64,000 nucleotides of DNA from Rhodovastum atsumiense (GTDB lineage Bacteria > Pseudomonadota > Alphaproteobacteria > Acetobacterales > Acetobacteraceae). Location: the NCBI RefSeq assembly GCF_937425535.1, contig NZ_OW485601.1:301001-365000 (forward strand), read 5' to 3'. Made by a program: the position numbers and the translations under genes. A model generated the notes under the pieces. It worked only from the letters and a program-made list of their open reading frames with translations. It made no database searches and was not told where the DNA came from. How positions within the stretch are numbered: the first letter of the stretch is position 1; each line of letters starts with the position of its first letter. Shown here piece after piece: positions 27,554 through 41,811 of this stretch.

Positions 27554-28882
27554 TCAGATACCAGCCTCGATCCGAATCTCCGATCCATCGCTGAACCGCG
27601 TCAGGCGGAACGGATGCGGATCCACCACCGGGGGCGCCCCGGTGACGAGGTCAGCCGCGAGCCTGCCCGCCCCCGGTCCAATGCCGAAGCCATGCCCGGA
27701 GAATCCGGTCGCCACCACGAGACCGGGCAGACGCTCGACCGGCGAAATGACGGGCACCACATCCGGCGTCACGTCGATCAGCCCGGCCCATTGCTGCGCC
27801 ACCTTCGCCTTGGCGAAGACCGGATACACCGTCGCCAGCGCCGCCAGCGCGCCGGCATTGACCTGCTGCTGCGGCGCGGGATCGAGCACACGGACCCGCT
27901 CGTAGCGCGAGGCCTGGTCAAGCGGGGTGGGCCCGGCCCATGACAGTTCCTCGAAGAAGCGTCGCCCGAACCGCAACGGCATCTTCCGCCAGTTCTGGCG
28001 CAACGCCGGCAGGAACTCGCGGAAGAAGACGAAGCTGTCGGGCAGGATGTCGGCCACGCTGGCGACTGCGCCCGCCACCGTGTAGCCACCATCGAGCCGC
28101 TTGCGGTATGCCACGTCCGGCAACCAGGCGGCGGCCTCCGGCCCGCCCTCCACCGGTCCGGTACGCAACACCGATGACCGCACGCGCAGTTGCGGCAGGC
28201 GAATGTCGTGATCCTTGCAGAACAACCGCGACCATGCGCCGGTCGCCAGCACCACGCCGTTGCAGGCGATATGGCCTCGTTCCGTGACCACGCCGCTGAC
28301 CCGCCCGCCGGTGGTCTCCAGTCCACGCACGGCGCAGCCGGTCAGGACAGTGGCACCGGCGCGTTGCGCCGCTCGTGCGATGGCCGGCGCCGCCTGCTGC
28401 GGCTCGGCGCGGCCGTCACTGGCCGTGAACAGCCCTGCCTTGAACCCCCGCGTCGCGCCCGGCATCAACCGGGTCAGTTCGTCGCCGCTGACCAGCCGGG
28501 AATCGAGCTGATAAGGCCGCACGCGTTCGAGCCAGGCTTCCCATCGCGCGATGTCGGCATCACTCGACAAGGCATAGAGGATGCCGGTCGTACGAAACCC
28601 GGTATCGGCGCCTACCGCTTCGTTCATGCCTTGCCACAGCCGCAGGCTCTCCACGATCAACGGCAGTTCGCGTGAATCGCGGCCCTGCTTGCGGACCCAC
28701 CCCCAGTTACGGCTCGACTGCTCGCCGGCGATCTGCCCCTTTTCGCAAAGCACGACGCGCACGCCGCGCCGGGCCAGATCGAAGGCAGCCGAGGTGCCGA
28801 TAATCCCGCCGCCGATCACCACGACGTCCGCACTGGACGGTAAGGCGGAATCGGAAATGACCGGATCGGTTGCTGGTCCCAT
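27554..28882 (-). CDS. FAD-dependent oxidoreductase, D-amino-acid-oxidase family
   Basis: The 442-residue protein has the dinucleotide-binding motif VVVIGGGIIGTSAAFDLARRG near the N-terminus and SSRNWGWVRKQGRD, which places a flavin contact typical of DAO-type enzymes. It ends with GFSGHGFGIGPGAGRLAADLV, the second FAD contact. It would oxidise an amine or amino acid in the cytoplasm. The ATG at 28882 follows a GGAG nine bases upstream and was preferred over starts at 28897 and 28912. Its neighbours are amino-acid transport genes, which fits. Confidence 0.87.
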   Translation of the reverse strand: MGPATDPVISDSALPSSADVVVIGGGIIGTSAAFDLARRGVRVVLCEKGQIAGEQSSRNWGWVRKQGRDSRELPLIVESLRLWQGMNEAVGADTGFRTTGILYALSSDADIARWEAWLERVRPYQLDSRLVSGDELTRLMPGATRGFKAGLFTASDGRAEPQQAAPAIARAAQRAGATVLTGCAVRGLETTGGRVSGVVTERGHIACNGVVLATGAWSRLFCKDHDIRLPQLRVRSSVLRTGPVEGGPEAAAWLPDVAYRKRLDGGYTVAGAVASVADILPDSFVFFREFLPALRQNWRKMPLRFGRRFFEELSWAGPTPLDQASRYERVRVLDPAPQQQVNAGALAALATVYPVFAKAKVAQQWAGLIDVTPDVVPVISPVERLPGLVVATGFSGHGFGIGPGAGRLAADLVTGAPPVVDPHPFRLTRFSDGSEIRIEAGI

Positions 28883-29193
28883 GGGAGTAAGCTCCATCGA
28901 GTATCGGCACATGCCATGACAATGGCGCCACGCCGGCCATCGCCGATGACAGCCTAGTCATCGGCGGTGTCGGAATGAAGCCGGCAAACACATCCCTGGC
29001 ATGGGCAGACCCGTACTCACCCTGGCGGCCAAGCGCCACCCCCGGCAGTGATAAAACAGAAACTTCAATCCATGATTGTGGCTCCTGGTTGCATTTTGCG
29101 ATGCAGCCCGCCAGGAAACCGACAGAGGAATTCCACCATGGCAAATCGTCATTATTGACCGAGCGGAGCCGCGTCGCGTCATCCCAGACAAGC

Positions 29194-29239
29194 GAAGGCC
29201 GGTACTGCTCCCTTCTCGAAGGGAGCAGTACCGGCCTTC
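29194..29239. terminator. Strong hairpin downstream of vnfH
   Basis: A perfect 21-bp stem (29194-29214 with 29219-29239) is closed by the tetraloop CTCG. It lies 109 bases beyond the vnfH stop in the direction of vnfH transcription. There is no T-run after it, but a stem of this strength should end or protect the transcript. Confidence 0.65.
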
Positions 29240-29252
29240 ACCGCGCCTTGTT

Positions 29253-29290
29253 CATGGGTTGCCGCGGCTCACATCCGTCGGCAACCCATG
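29253..29290. repeat. Second inverted repeat after vnfH
   Basis: Twelve-base arms CATGGGTTGCCG (29253-29264) and CGGCAACCCATG (29279-29290) are perfect complements around a 14-base loop. It lies between the vnfH stop and the longer hairpin and may act with it as a tandem terminator or 3'-end stabiliser. Confidence 0.5.
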
Positions 29291-29347
29291 CCGTCATTCC
29301 GTCATCACGGATTGGCCCGGTGCCAGGACGTCACCGGGTTGCCCTAC

Positions 29348-30289
<942 letters not shown>

Positions 30290-30322
30290 CTAACCGGAGG
30301 TCCACTCGCCTGGGGCAGTGTC

Positions 30323-30338
30323 AGCAAAGCCCGTGCCA
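30323..30338 (-). promoter_or_regulatory. Sigma-54 promoter of vnfH
   Basis: TGGCACGGGCTTTGCT on the minus strand matches the -24/-12 consensus exactly, with GG and GC ten bases apart. Transcription should start about 12 bases downstream, giving a leader of roughly 70 bases before vnfH. Confidence 0.88.
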
Positions 30339-30438
30339 CTCGCGGCCGGCCTGCAGGTATTCGGGCGCCGTACGATTTTGGTTCCCCCCTGCCCGCCGAA
30401 ATGCACGACCATGAACAAATGCTCCCGACAATGTACGT

Positions 30439-33385
<2,947 letters not shown>

Positions 33386-33402
33386 TCCGGCGCCATAGCT
33401 GA

Positions 33403-34803
<1,401 letters not shown>

Positions 34804-34893
34804 TCCTCTAGCGGAATGGCCGGGACCGTAGGGATCCGGTGCCCGGCCGCCTTCGCCTGCCAGCCTTGTCCTTCCGATCTGCGGGGTCCGACG

Positions 34894-35781
34894 ATGGACT
34901 TATTGCCGGAGCTGTTCGCCGACCTTGCCATCCGGTCGGCCACGCCCCTGAGCCTGCCCGAACACCGGCAGATCGAATTCTTCACGCGCAAACGCGCCCT
35001 GCCGACCGCCGAGGACACACCACGCCCACGCGAGCTTGGTCAGGTCGCCAGCGCCTGCACGACATTTCTTCTGCTGCAGGCGGCCGTGACGGCTCATGAG
35101 CCGGCCCACGAGGGCCGCACCACCTGGGACATCTACAAGGCATTGCCGCGCAGCAGGGGCGATGAACGTATCGTCAGCGAGATTTTCCGCATCCTGCGCA
35201 TCATCCGCCAGGTCGCGCTGAACCCCCGGGGTGAGGTGGTGGCGGATGGCGGCCTGCTGCGGCTGATCGGTCCCGTCGCCGACACCTTGCTGGCGCTGAA
35301 CATCACCTTCACCGGCGTGCGACTCCTGGAATCGGCAGTGGCCTACTGGTTCGGTGCGGCACGCGGCCCCTACAGCCCCGCCTATGTCGAGGCGATGCTG
35401 CTGAGCTATTACGGCGATATCATCAATGAAATCAAGAGGTTCAGTGATGAAGGCATTTCGCCTTACCAGTTCCGCGATCCGCTTCAGCTCAACCGCCATC
35501 TCCGTCTCGACTGCGACACCGTGCGGGCCCGCCTTGACGGCGAGGTCTGCCATCTCGACATAGCCCCTCCCTACCGCAATACGGCCCGTTTCCCGATCGA
35601 CGTGTTCGTCGTCATCCGCGACGTGCTGTACATCATCCCGGCCGAGGCGCTGACCGACGCCACCATTGCGGTCGCCGAGTTGCCGCGCTGGCGCGCGCGC
35701 CTCGGCGAGGATGGCACGCTGCCGGTGTCCTTCCGCAGTCGCTTCGTGCATGAACCGACGCCCCCCGATCTCAAGTGGTGA
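34894..35781 (+). CDS. Unknown protein in the vnfDGK operon
   Basis: The 295-residue product (from ATG 34894, after GGGG) is not a family I recognise. It looks soluble and largely helical, with SLPEHRQIEFFTRKRALP near the start, an RIVSEIFRILRIIRQVAL helix, and a middle block (VAYWFGAARGPYSPAYVEAMLLSYYGDIINEIKRFSDEGISPYQFRDP) that looks well structured. It has only two or three scattered cysteines, so no iron-sulfur motif is visible. Its place after vnfK is the place anfO holds in iron-only operons, but I see no AnfO similarity. A role in assembly or protection of VnfDGK is inferred from position only. Confidence 0.75.
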   Translation: MDLLPELFADLAIRSATPLSLPEHRQIEFFTRKRALPTAEDTPRPRELGQVASACTTFLLLQAAVTAHEPAHEGRTTWDIYKALPRSRGDERIVSEIFRILRIIRQVALNPRGEVVADGGLLRLIGPVADTLLALNITFTGVRLLESAVAYWFGAARGPYSPAYVEAMLLSYYGDIINEIKRFSDEGISPYQFRDPLQLNRHLRLDCDTVRARLDGEVCHLDIAPPYRNTARFPIDVFVVIRDVLYIIPAEALTDATIAVAELPRWRARLGEDGTLPVSFRSRFVHEPTPPDLKW

Positions 35782-35798
35782 CCCCCAAGGAGACGCCG

Positions 35799-36335
35799 AT
35801 GACCCAAGCCGCCACCCACCTCAAGGTTGCCGTGACGACCAACAGCCTGATCAACATCGATGCCGGGTTTGCCGATGCACGGCAGATCGTTTTTTATGAG
35901 GTGACCCGGGACGGGTCAGCCTTCGTTGATGCGGTGAACGTCGCCACGCTGCTGCGCAAGGATCCGGCTCCCGGTGAAAGCGCGAACGATACGCCACCGG
36001 TTGTCACCCCGAAGCCGGGCTTCGGGCGCAATGGCGGCGCCTGCCAGATGGCAGCGGATCTTGCCGCCGATTCCGCCAGTGGCGACCTTCTGACGGCACG
36101 CATCAAGGCGCTGAGCGGCTGCTCGATCCTGGTCACCCGTGGCATCAGCGACCTTGCCGCCGTCCGCTGCCAGGATGCCGACATCTTTCCGGTGAAGACT
36201 GAACGCCTCCATGACATCGACAGCGTGCTCGATCGCCTGCAGACGTTACTGGCAGGACGTCCGCCCCTGTGGCTGCGCCGGGCGCTTCGCGATGCCAACG
36301 GACGGGCAGTCCCGCTCGACGATCAGGCACTCTGA
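35799..36335 (+). CDS. NifX/NifB-like cofactor-binding protein of the vnf operon
   Basis: The 178-residue protein matches the dinitrogenase FeMo-cofactor-binding fold: LKVAVTTNSLINIDAGFADARQIVFYEV at the start and GCSILVTRGISDLAAVRCQDADIFPVKTERLHDIDSVLDRLQTLL later. It ends with the PPLWLRRAL helix seen in the longer members found beside alternative nitrogenases. It probably carries the iron-vanadium cofactor or a precursor. AAGGAG lies six bases before ATG 35799, and it starts 17 bases after the preceding unknown gene. It ends the vnfD operon before a hairpin. Confidence 0.82.
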   Translation: MTQAATHLKVAVTTNSLINIDAGFADARQIVFYEVTRDGSAFVDAVNVATLLRKDPAPGESANDTPPVVTPKPGFGRNGGACQMAADLAADSASGDLLTARIKALSGCSILVTRGISDLAAVRCQDADIFPVKTERLHDIDSVLDRLQTLLAGRPPLWLRRALRDANGRAVPLDDQAL

Positions 36336-36384
36336 GCGCCATCAGGGTAGCCTGCGGCCATCACTTTTCCAGTTTCGACGCACC

Positions 36385-36411
36385 TGGCCAGGAAAGGCGC
36401 TTTCCTGGCCA
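36385..36411. terminator. Bidirectional terminator between the vnfD operon and vnfA
   Basis: TGGCCAGGAAAG and its perfect complement form a 12-bp stem with a GCG loop, located between two convergent genes. Either strand could use it. Confidence 0.75.
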
Positions 36412-36465
36412 TTATGCGTTGGAGACATAGTCCGTTCCGGCGGGGCCGTTACGAAGCCCCCGGCG

Positions 36466-38064
36466 TCATCCCTTGCGGAATGACTTATAGCTGAGCTTGT
36501 ACTTCTCCATGCGCAGGCCCAGCATGCGCCGGGTGAGGCCGAGTTCCTCCGCTGCCTTGCTCATGTTGCCCTTGTGCGCCTTCAGTGCCTCCACGATCAT
36601 CTCGTACTCGACCGCCTGGATCTTGGCGTCCAGGCCGCAGCCAAACGATGTGCCGGTTTCCTGTGACGTCTGCAGCGAAGGCGGCAGATCGTAGCCATGG
36701 ATGACACCGCCGCTGGCCAGGATGACCGAGCGCTCGATCACGTTTTCCAGTTCCCGCACATTCCCGGGCCAGTGATAGCTCATCAGCATGTTGAGCGCGG
36801 GCGTGGAGATACGCTTGACGTCCTTGCCGCTCTGCCGGGCGATCCGGGCAACGAAATGGTCGGCCAGCGTGATCACGTCACTGCCGCGCTCGCGCAGCGG
36901 CGGAATGGTGATCGGAAAGACATTCAGCCGGTAATAGAGATCCTCGCGGAACCGGCCCTGCTGTACCATTTCCGGCAGGTTGCGATTGGTGGCGGCGATC
37001 ACGCGCAGATTCACCTTGATCGGCTGGTTGCCACCAACCCGTTCAAACGTCTTTTCCTGCAGCACGCGCAGCAGCTTCGCCTGGATCGGCAGGCTGAGCT
37101 CGCCCACCTCGTCGAGGAAGATGGAACCGCCATCGGCCAGTTCGAACCGTCCCTTGCGCTGCCCGGCCGCTCCGGTGAAGGATCCCTTCTCATGCCCGAA
37201 CAGCTCGCTTTCGACGATGCTCTCTGGCAGGGCCGCGCAGTTGAACTTCACGAACGGGCCATCCGCCGAATCGCCTTTGTAATGGATGGCGTTGGCGACG
37301 AGCTCCTTTCCCACACCGCTCTCACCCAGGATCAGCACCGTTGCCTTGGTGGTGGCGACCTTCTCGATCAGTTCATAGACACCCATCATCGGCTTTGAAT
37401 TGCCGATGATGTTGGAAGGATGGAAGCGCTCCTTCAGGGCGGTGCGCAGCCGGCGGTTCTCGCTTTCGAGGCGAACCTTGTCGTTGTTCTCAAGCAAATA
37501 CAACTCGACCGCCGGCGCGATCATCGAGGCGATGGTGGCCAGAAGTTCCACGTCCTGGCGCAGCAGGCGCCGGCTGGCGTAGACGCGCTCGGCGCTGATG
37601 GTGCCCAGCACCTTCTTGGCATGCAGGATCGGCACGCAGAAGAAGGTCCGGTCCAGCGCTGCGGTTTCCATCCGGCTGCGGGTGCGATCGAGGAATCCCG
37701 GCTCCTTGCCGATATGCGGCACGACGACCGCTTTTCCCGATTCCACGACCCGGCCGGTAATGCCTTCGCCGAGAGAATAGATGCCGCGCTGCTTCTGCTC
37801 CTCGGTCAGCCCGAAGCTGGCATGGATGAAGATCGTCTCGGCCTCGCGGTCATACAGGCTGACCATGCCGCGGACGATCTTCATGCGGTCTTCCATCACG
37901 CCGAGAATCAACGTGAGCGCACGTTCGAGATCCTCGGTCTCGGTGATGATCTGGCTGATCTGGAACAGGATCGGCAGCACACTGACCCGGCATTCGCCTG
38001 TCGAGCAGCCGGTGAATTCGTCTTTGAAGTCATCGATCTCGATGGCGATGCTGTCGTCTGTCAT
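36466..38064 (-). CDS. vnfA: Sigma-54-dependent activator of the alternative nitrogenase, VnfA-type
   Basis: The 532-residue protein has the NifA-family order. A short N-terminus with C20-x4-C25 ([13 protein letters not shown]) is followed by a GAF domain (about 40-190), and an AAA+ domain with Walker A GESGVGKE at 247-254, the sigma-54 loop GSFTGA at 294-299 and Walker B SIFLDEV. It ends with a helix-turn-helix ([20 protein letters not shown]). The cysteine pair may hold an iron-sulfur cluster sensing redox or iron state. It should activate the sigma-54 promoters of the vnf genes. Context says VnfA; AnfA-type regulators share the same C-x4-C, so the letter is not fully certain. The longer frame to 38280 was rejected. 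Confidence 0.88.
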   Translation of the reverse strand: MTDDSIAIEIDDFKDEFTGCSTGECRVSVLPILFQISQIITETEDLERALTLILGVMEDRMKIVRGMVSLYDREAETIFIHASFGLTEEQKQRGIYSLGEGITGRVVESGKAVVVPHIGKEPGFLDRTRSRMETAALDRTFFCVPILHAKKVLGTISAERVYASRRLLRQDVELLATIASMIAPAVELYLLENNDKVRLESENRRLRTALKERFHPSNIIGNSKPMMGVYELIEKVATTKATVLILGESGVGKELVANAIHYKGDSADGPFVKFNCAALPESIVESELFGHEKGSFTGAAGQRKGRFELADGGSIFLDEVGELSLPIQAKLLRVLQEKTFERVGGNQPIKVNLRVIAATNRNLPEMVQQGRFREDLYYRLNVFPITIPPLRERGSDVITLADHFVARIARQSGKDVKRISTPALNMLMSYHWPGNVRELENVIERSVILASGGVIHGYDLPPSLQTSQETGTSFGCGLDAKIQAVEYEMIVEALKAHKGNMSKAAEELGLTRRMLGLRMEKYKLSYKSFRKG

Positions 38065-38263
38065 CCCGCTTACCGCTCCCGTGGATTTGCGCGGCCGCAC
38101 GTGCCCGTCCGCTGTCGACCGTGCACGCGCAATCTCATGAGCGTCGAGTGGCAATGGTGGATACTCCGATTCTGACGGGATGTTCCGCGGCTGCCGCCGT
38201 CGATGGCGACAGCAGCCCATCCTCTGGTGAGTTCGAGAGCGTTGAGTTCGAGAAGGCTCGGCA

Positions 38264-38279
38264 AGCATGCGGCGTGCCA
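38264..38279 (-). promoter_or_regulatory. Possible sigma-54 promoter of vnfA
   Basis: TGGCACGCCGCATGCT on the minus strand has the complete -24 element and a correctly spaced -12 GC, with AT for TT. It lies about 200 bases before the vnfA start, a long leader, so autoregulation is possible but less sure than the other sites. Confidence 0.45.
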
Positions 38280-38382
38280 TTCACTGTCGCATGCGCCACC
38301 GCGGGCATGACCTGCCCTATGGGCCGACTGCGGCCTGAGATGCTGTTCGCCGAGGAACATTGTCTGCGACAATGCACCGGGA

Positions 38383-38399
38383 TGTACGTTTTGCCAGGG
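38383..38399 (+). promoter_or_regulatory. Candidate VnfA activator site upstream of vnfE
   Basis: TGCACCGGGATGTACGT agrees with the site before vnfD at 14 of 17 positions, including TGCACCGG and GTAC. The GTAC core is 59 bases from the vnfE -24 GG. Shared sequence, orientation and distance support a common activator. Confidence 0.6.
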
Positions 38400-38452
38400 C
38401 ACGTCTTGCAGGATCGCCACGGTGATCCCTGCCCTGATCGTCTCGACTGGTC

Positions 38453-38468
38453 TGGCACATCCCTTGCG
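38453..38468 (+). promoter_or_regulatory. Sigma-54 promoter of vnfENX
   Basis: TGGCACATCCCTTGCG has TGGCAC and TTGC at the correct ten-base GG-GC spacing. It predicts transcription from about 38479, just before the AGGAG of vnfE. Confidence 0.85.
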
Positions 38469-38498
38469 TTGGCCCCCGGTGAAGCCCAGGAGAGTGGC

Positions 38499-39884
38499 AT
38501 GAGGCCGGATGAGATCGCCGCGCTGCGTCAGGATGCCAGTTGCACGCACAATAAGGGGCCCAAATCCGGCTGTGCGCGGCCCAAGCCGGGCGCAACCCAG
38601 GGCGGGTGCTGCTTCGATGGCGCCCGCAACGCATTGCTGCCGATCGCCGATGTTGCGCATATCGTCCACGGGCCGATCGGCTGTGCCGGAAGCTCGTGGG
38701 ACGGACGTGGATCGCGTTCGAGCGGCGCGACGCTGTACCGCATCGGCATGACCACCGATCTCTCCGAGATGGATGTGATCATGGGGCGCGGAGAGAAGCG
38801 CCTGTTCCACGCCATCAAGCAAGCCATCGATACGTACCGGCCGGCCGCGGTCTTCGTCTACGCCACCTGCGTTCCCTCCCTGCACGGCGACGATGTCGCC
38901 GCGGTGACGAAGGCAGCGCAGGCGCGCTGGGGCGTGCCGGTCGTCGCGGTGGACTGTGCCGGTTTCTACGGCAACAAGAACCTGGGCAACCGCATCGCCG
39001 GCGACGCCATGCTGCAGCAGGTGATCGGCACGCGGGAACCCGATCCAGTGCCCCCGCAGGCCCGGCGTGACGGCATCGCGACCCACGACATCAACCTGAT
39101 CGGCGAATGGAACATCGGCGGCGAATTCTGGAACGTGGCGCCGCTGTTCGACGAACTCGGTCTGCGGATCCTGTGCAGCTTCACGGGTGACGCCCGCTTC
39201 CGCGAGGTGCAGACCATGCACCGGGCGGAAGCCAGCATGGTGGTCTGCTCGAAGGCCATGATCAAGGTTGCCCGGACCCTGCAGGAACGTTACGGCACGC
39301 CGTTCCTCGAAGGCAGCTTCTACGGCACCGCCGCCACGTCGCAGGCCTTGCGCGGGATGGCAGAGCTGCTCGGCGATCCGGACCTGATCCGGCGGACCGA
39401 GGCGGTTATCGCACGCGAGGAAGCCGTGGCGGAAGCGGCACTCGGATTCCTGCGGCCGAAGCTGCAGGGACGCCGTGTCCTGATCTTCGCCGGCGGCTAC
39501 AAATCCTGGTCGCTGGTTTCGGCGATGCAGGATCTCGGCATGAAGGTGGTCGCCACCGGCACCGAGAAATCGACCGAAGAGGACAAGGCCCGCATCCGCG
39601 CGCTGATGGGTGAGGATGCCCGCATGATCGACGACAACGACCAGACCGCCCTGCTGCGCTGCTTCCACGAGCAGCGAGCGGATATCCTGATCGCCGGCGA
39701 CCGCTACATCTACCCGACGCTGAAGGCGCGCCTTCCCTTCCTCGATGTCGATCACGTGCGCAGCATCGGCTATGCCGGCTACACCGGGGCGGTCGAGCTG
39801 GCGCGCAACCTGGCGGTGACGCTGCACAGCCCGGTCTGGCAGCATGCCCGCACACCCGCGCCCTGGGCGCAGGTGGCGGCATAA
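38499..39884 (+). CDS. vnfE: Nitrogenase cofactor scaffold subunit VnfE
   Basis: The 461-residue protein is a NifE-type member of the nitrogenase component 1 family. It keeps C37 (GGCCFDGAR), C62 ([10 protein letters not shown]) and C124 ([12 protein letters not shown]), which hold the bridging cluster in NifEN, at the same numbering. With VnfN it forms the tetramer on which the NifB product is matured to the iron-vanadium cofactor. AGGAG lies just before ATG 38499, and the sigma-54 promoter ends 30 bases upstream; the longer frame would extend beyond that promoter. vnfN follows after ten bases with its own AAGGAGG. Confidence 0.92.
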   Translation: MRPDEIAALRQDASCTHNKGPKSGCARPKPGATQGGCCFDGARNALLPIADVAHIVHGPIGCAGSSWDGRGSRSSGATLYRIGMTTDLSEMDVIMGRGEKRLFHAIKQAIDTYRPAAVFVYATCVPSLHGDDVAAVTKAAQARWGVPVVAVDCAGFYGNKNLGNRIAGDAMLQQVIGTREPDPVPPQARRDGIATHDINLIGEWNIGGEFWNVAPLFDELGLRILCSFTGDARFREVQTMHRAEASMVVCSKAMIKVARTLQERYGTPFLEGSFYGTAATSQALRGMAELLGDPDLIRRTEAVIAREEAVAEAALGFLRPKLQGRRVLIFAGGYKSWSLVSAMQDLGMKVVATGTEKSTEEDKARIRALMGEDARMIDDNDQTALLRCFHEQRADILIAGDRYIYPTLKARLPFLDVDHVRSIGYAGYTGAVELARNLAVTLHSPVWQHARTPAPWAQVAA

Positions 39885-39894
39885 GGAGGCAGCC

Positions 39895-41283
39895 ATGGCG
39901 GACGTCGTTCTCTCCGGCAAGCCCCTGGCCGTGAGCCCGCTGAAGGTCAGCCAGCCGGTCGGGGCCTCGCTGGCGTTTCTTGGTCTTGCCCGCGCGATGC
40001 CGCTGGAACATGGCGCGCGCGGCTGCACCTCTTTCAACAAGCTATTCTTCATGCGGCACTTCCAGGAGCCGATCGCCCTGCAGACCACGGCCATGGACCA
40101 GGTCACCACGGTGATCGGCGCCGATGGCAATGTGGTGGAGGCCCTGCACACCATCGCCGAGCGCAATGCACCGGAGGTGATCGGCCTCATCACCACGGCG
40201 TTGTCGGAAACGCAAGGCGCCGACATTCCGCGTACCGTCCGGCTTTTCCGCAGCACCCACCCGCAGCACGATCCCATTGCCGTGGTGCCGGTCAGCGCCA
40301 GCGACACGCTGGGTTGCCTGGAAACCGGCTTCGCCGCAGCGGTCGAGGCGATCATCGCGACGCTGGTGCCCCAATCCCCGCCGACGGTGCGCCGGCCGCG
40401 ACAGGTCAACGTGCTGGCATCCTCCATGCTCAGCCCCGGCGATATCGAGGCGATCAAGGAATGGATCGAGGCGTTCGGCCTGCAGCCGATCGTGTTGCCC
40501 GACATCGGGGATTCCCTGGACGGGCACATGATCGATGCCGGCTTCGCCACCCTTACCTATGGTGGCACGCCGCGCGCCGCGATCGCCACCATGGGGGAAT
40601 CGCTGGCGACCCTGGTGATCGGCCGTTCGCTGACGCGTGCGGCCGATCTGCTGCATGCACGCACCGGCGTCCCCGACCATCGCTTCCCCGGCCTCACCGG
40701 CGTCGAAGCCTGCGACGCCTTCACCCAGACGCTCAGCCAGCTCTCCCGGCGGGCGGTGCCGGAGCGGATCGGACGCCAGCGCGCGCAGTTGCTCGATGCC
40801 ATGGTGGATTGCCACTTCCAGCTCGGCGGCGCCCGCATCGCCGTTGCCGCCGACGGTGACCTGCTGGAGGTCTTCCTCCGCTTCTTCGGCGGCGCCGGCG
40901 CGGAGGTGGTGGCGGCCGTCGCCGCCGCGCGCAGCCGCAGCCTCGCCGACCTGCCCATCGGCCGGGTGGTGGTGGGTGATCTCGAGGACCTGGAGCGGGA
41001 GGCACGTGCGGGAAAGGCGGAACTCCTGGTTGCCAATGCGCATGCCGTGGAAACCGCCGCCCATCTCAACGTGCAGTTGCTGCGCGCCGGCTTTCCGTTG
41101 AACGACGTCTATGGCGGCCACACCCGGTGCCTGGTGGGCTACCGGGGCAGCCGCCAGGCGCTGTTCGACAGCGCCAACCTGCTTGCGATGCGCCAGCGTG
41201 CGGTCGCCCCCTATCGCTCCATCTATTGGCAGGGAACAGCGCGGGACCAGGAGGTCGTTGCCCCGGCCGCCGGGACGCATTGA
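39895..41283 (+). CDS. vnfN: Nitrogenase cofactor scaffold subunit VnfN
   Basis: The 462-residue protein is NifN-like: VSQPVGASLAFLGLARAMPLEHGARGCTSF places C44 as the conserved cluster ligand, and FFMRHFQEPIALQTTAMDQ follows as in NifN. The C-terminal half (LVANAHAVETAAHLNVQLLRAGFPLNDVYG) matches the usual ending fold. It partners VnfE in cofactor assembly. It sits between vnfE and vnfX with short spacers, so one transcript is likely. Confidence 0.92.
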   Translation: MADVVLSGKPLAVSPLKVSQPVGASLAFLGLARAMPLEHGARGCTSFNKLFFMRHFQEPIALQTTAMDQVTTVIGADGNVVEALHTIAERNAPEVIGLITTALSETQGADIPRTVRLFRSTHPQHDPIAVVPVSASDTLGCLETGFAAAVEAIIATLVPQSPPTVRRPRQVNVLASSMLSPGDIEAIKEWIEAFGLQPIVLPDIGDSLDGHMIDAGFATLTYGGTPRAAIATMGESLATLVIGRSLTRAADLLHARTGVPDHRFPGLTGVEACDAFTQTLSQLSRRAVPERIGRQRAQLLDAMVDCHFQLGGARIAVAADGDLLEVFLRFFGGAGAEVVAAVAAARSRSLADLPIGRVVVGDLEDLEREARAGKAELLVANAHAVETAAHLNVQLLRAGFPLNDVYGGHTRCLVGYRGSRQALFDSANLLAMRQRAVAPYRSIYWQGTARDQEVVAPAAGTH

Positions 41284-41298
41284 CCCGAAAGGACTCAG

Positions 41299-41811
41299 AT
41301 GCTCAGGATTGCTTTTGCTTCCACCGACCGCCGCCATGTCGATCTGCATTTCGGCGCCGCGGTGCGGCTGGTGATCTACGATGTCGCCCCCGGCTATGCC
41401 GACCTGGTCGGCGTCGGTGAATTCGTCCCGGCCGAACAGGTCGGCACCGAGGGGCGCACGGGGCTGGAAGGCACCGTCGCCGACAAGGTCGCGGTCAAGC
41501 TCGCCTTCCTCGATGGCTGTGCCGCCGTCTATGCCGCCTCGATCGGGGCTTCCTCGATCCGTCGCCTGATGAGCGCGCAGATTCAGCCGGTGATCGTCGA
41601 CACCGGCCACGACATCGAGGACCTGCTGAACGAGGTCAGCCTCGCTTTGGTCCATGGTGGCCTGGCCTGGGTTGATCGCGCCAAGGCCCGCACCCGCTCC
41701 CCTGACCGGTTCGACGCCATGGCCGAGGAAGGCTGGCAGCCAAACGACGACGACCCGCCGTTGCCGCGGGAGAGACGCCAACTGATCACCTCGATCGATG
41801 AACTGGCCTGA
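41299..41811 (+). CDS. vnfX: Cofactor carrier VnfX (NifX family)
   Basis: The 170-residue protein has the NifX-type fold: LRIAFASTDRRHVDLHFGAAVRLVIYDV, then a C-containing middle (FLDGCAAVYAASIGASSIRRLM) and IQPVIVDTGHDIEDLLNEV. The C-terminal 40 residues are acidic and arginine-rich, as in NifX proteins linked to NifEN. It should shuttle a cofactor precursor between NifB, VnfEN and the apo-enzyme. It starts 16 bases after vnfN. Confidence 0.87.
   Translation: MLRIAFASTDRRHVDLHFGAAVRLVIYDVAPGYADLVGVGEFVPAEQVGTEGRTGLEGTVADKVAVKLAFLDGCAAVYAASIGASSIRRLMSAQIQPVIVDTGHDIEDLLNEVSLALVHGGLAWVDRAKARTRSPDRFDAMAEEGWQPNDDDPPLPRERRQLITSIDELA

Larger units (their letters stand above)
38065..38498. promoter_or_regulatory. 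Divergent control region between vnfA and vnfE
   Basis: These 434 bases carry a sigma-54-like site toward vnfA, a candidate VnfA site and a good sigma-54 promoter toward vnfE. The plus-strand frame through this region is not credible as protein because it continues upstream of a well-placed vnfE ribosome-binding site. Confidence 0.75.

Noticed and set aside
38121-38498. N-terminal extension of VnfE
   Set aside because: A sigma-54 promoter and a strong ribosome-binding site lie just before 38499, so upstream codons would not be transcribed.
38070-40550. Very long minus-strand open frame (826 codons) opposite vnfE
   Set aside because: It is antisense to a well-supported gene, rich in low-complexity H, G, R and Q, and has no recognisable domain. 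Long antisense frames are expected in GC-rich DNA.
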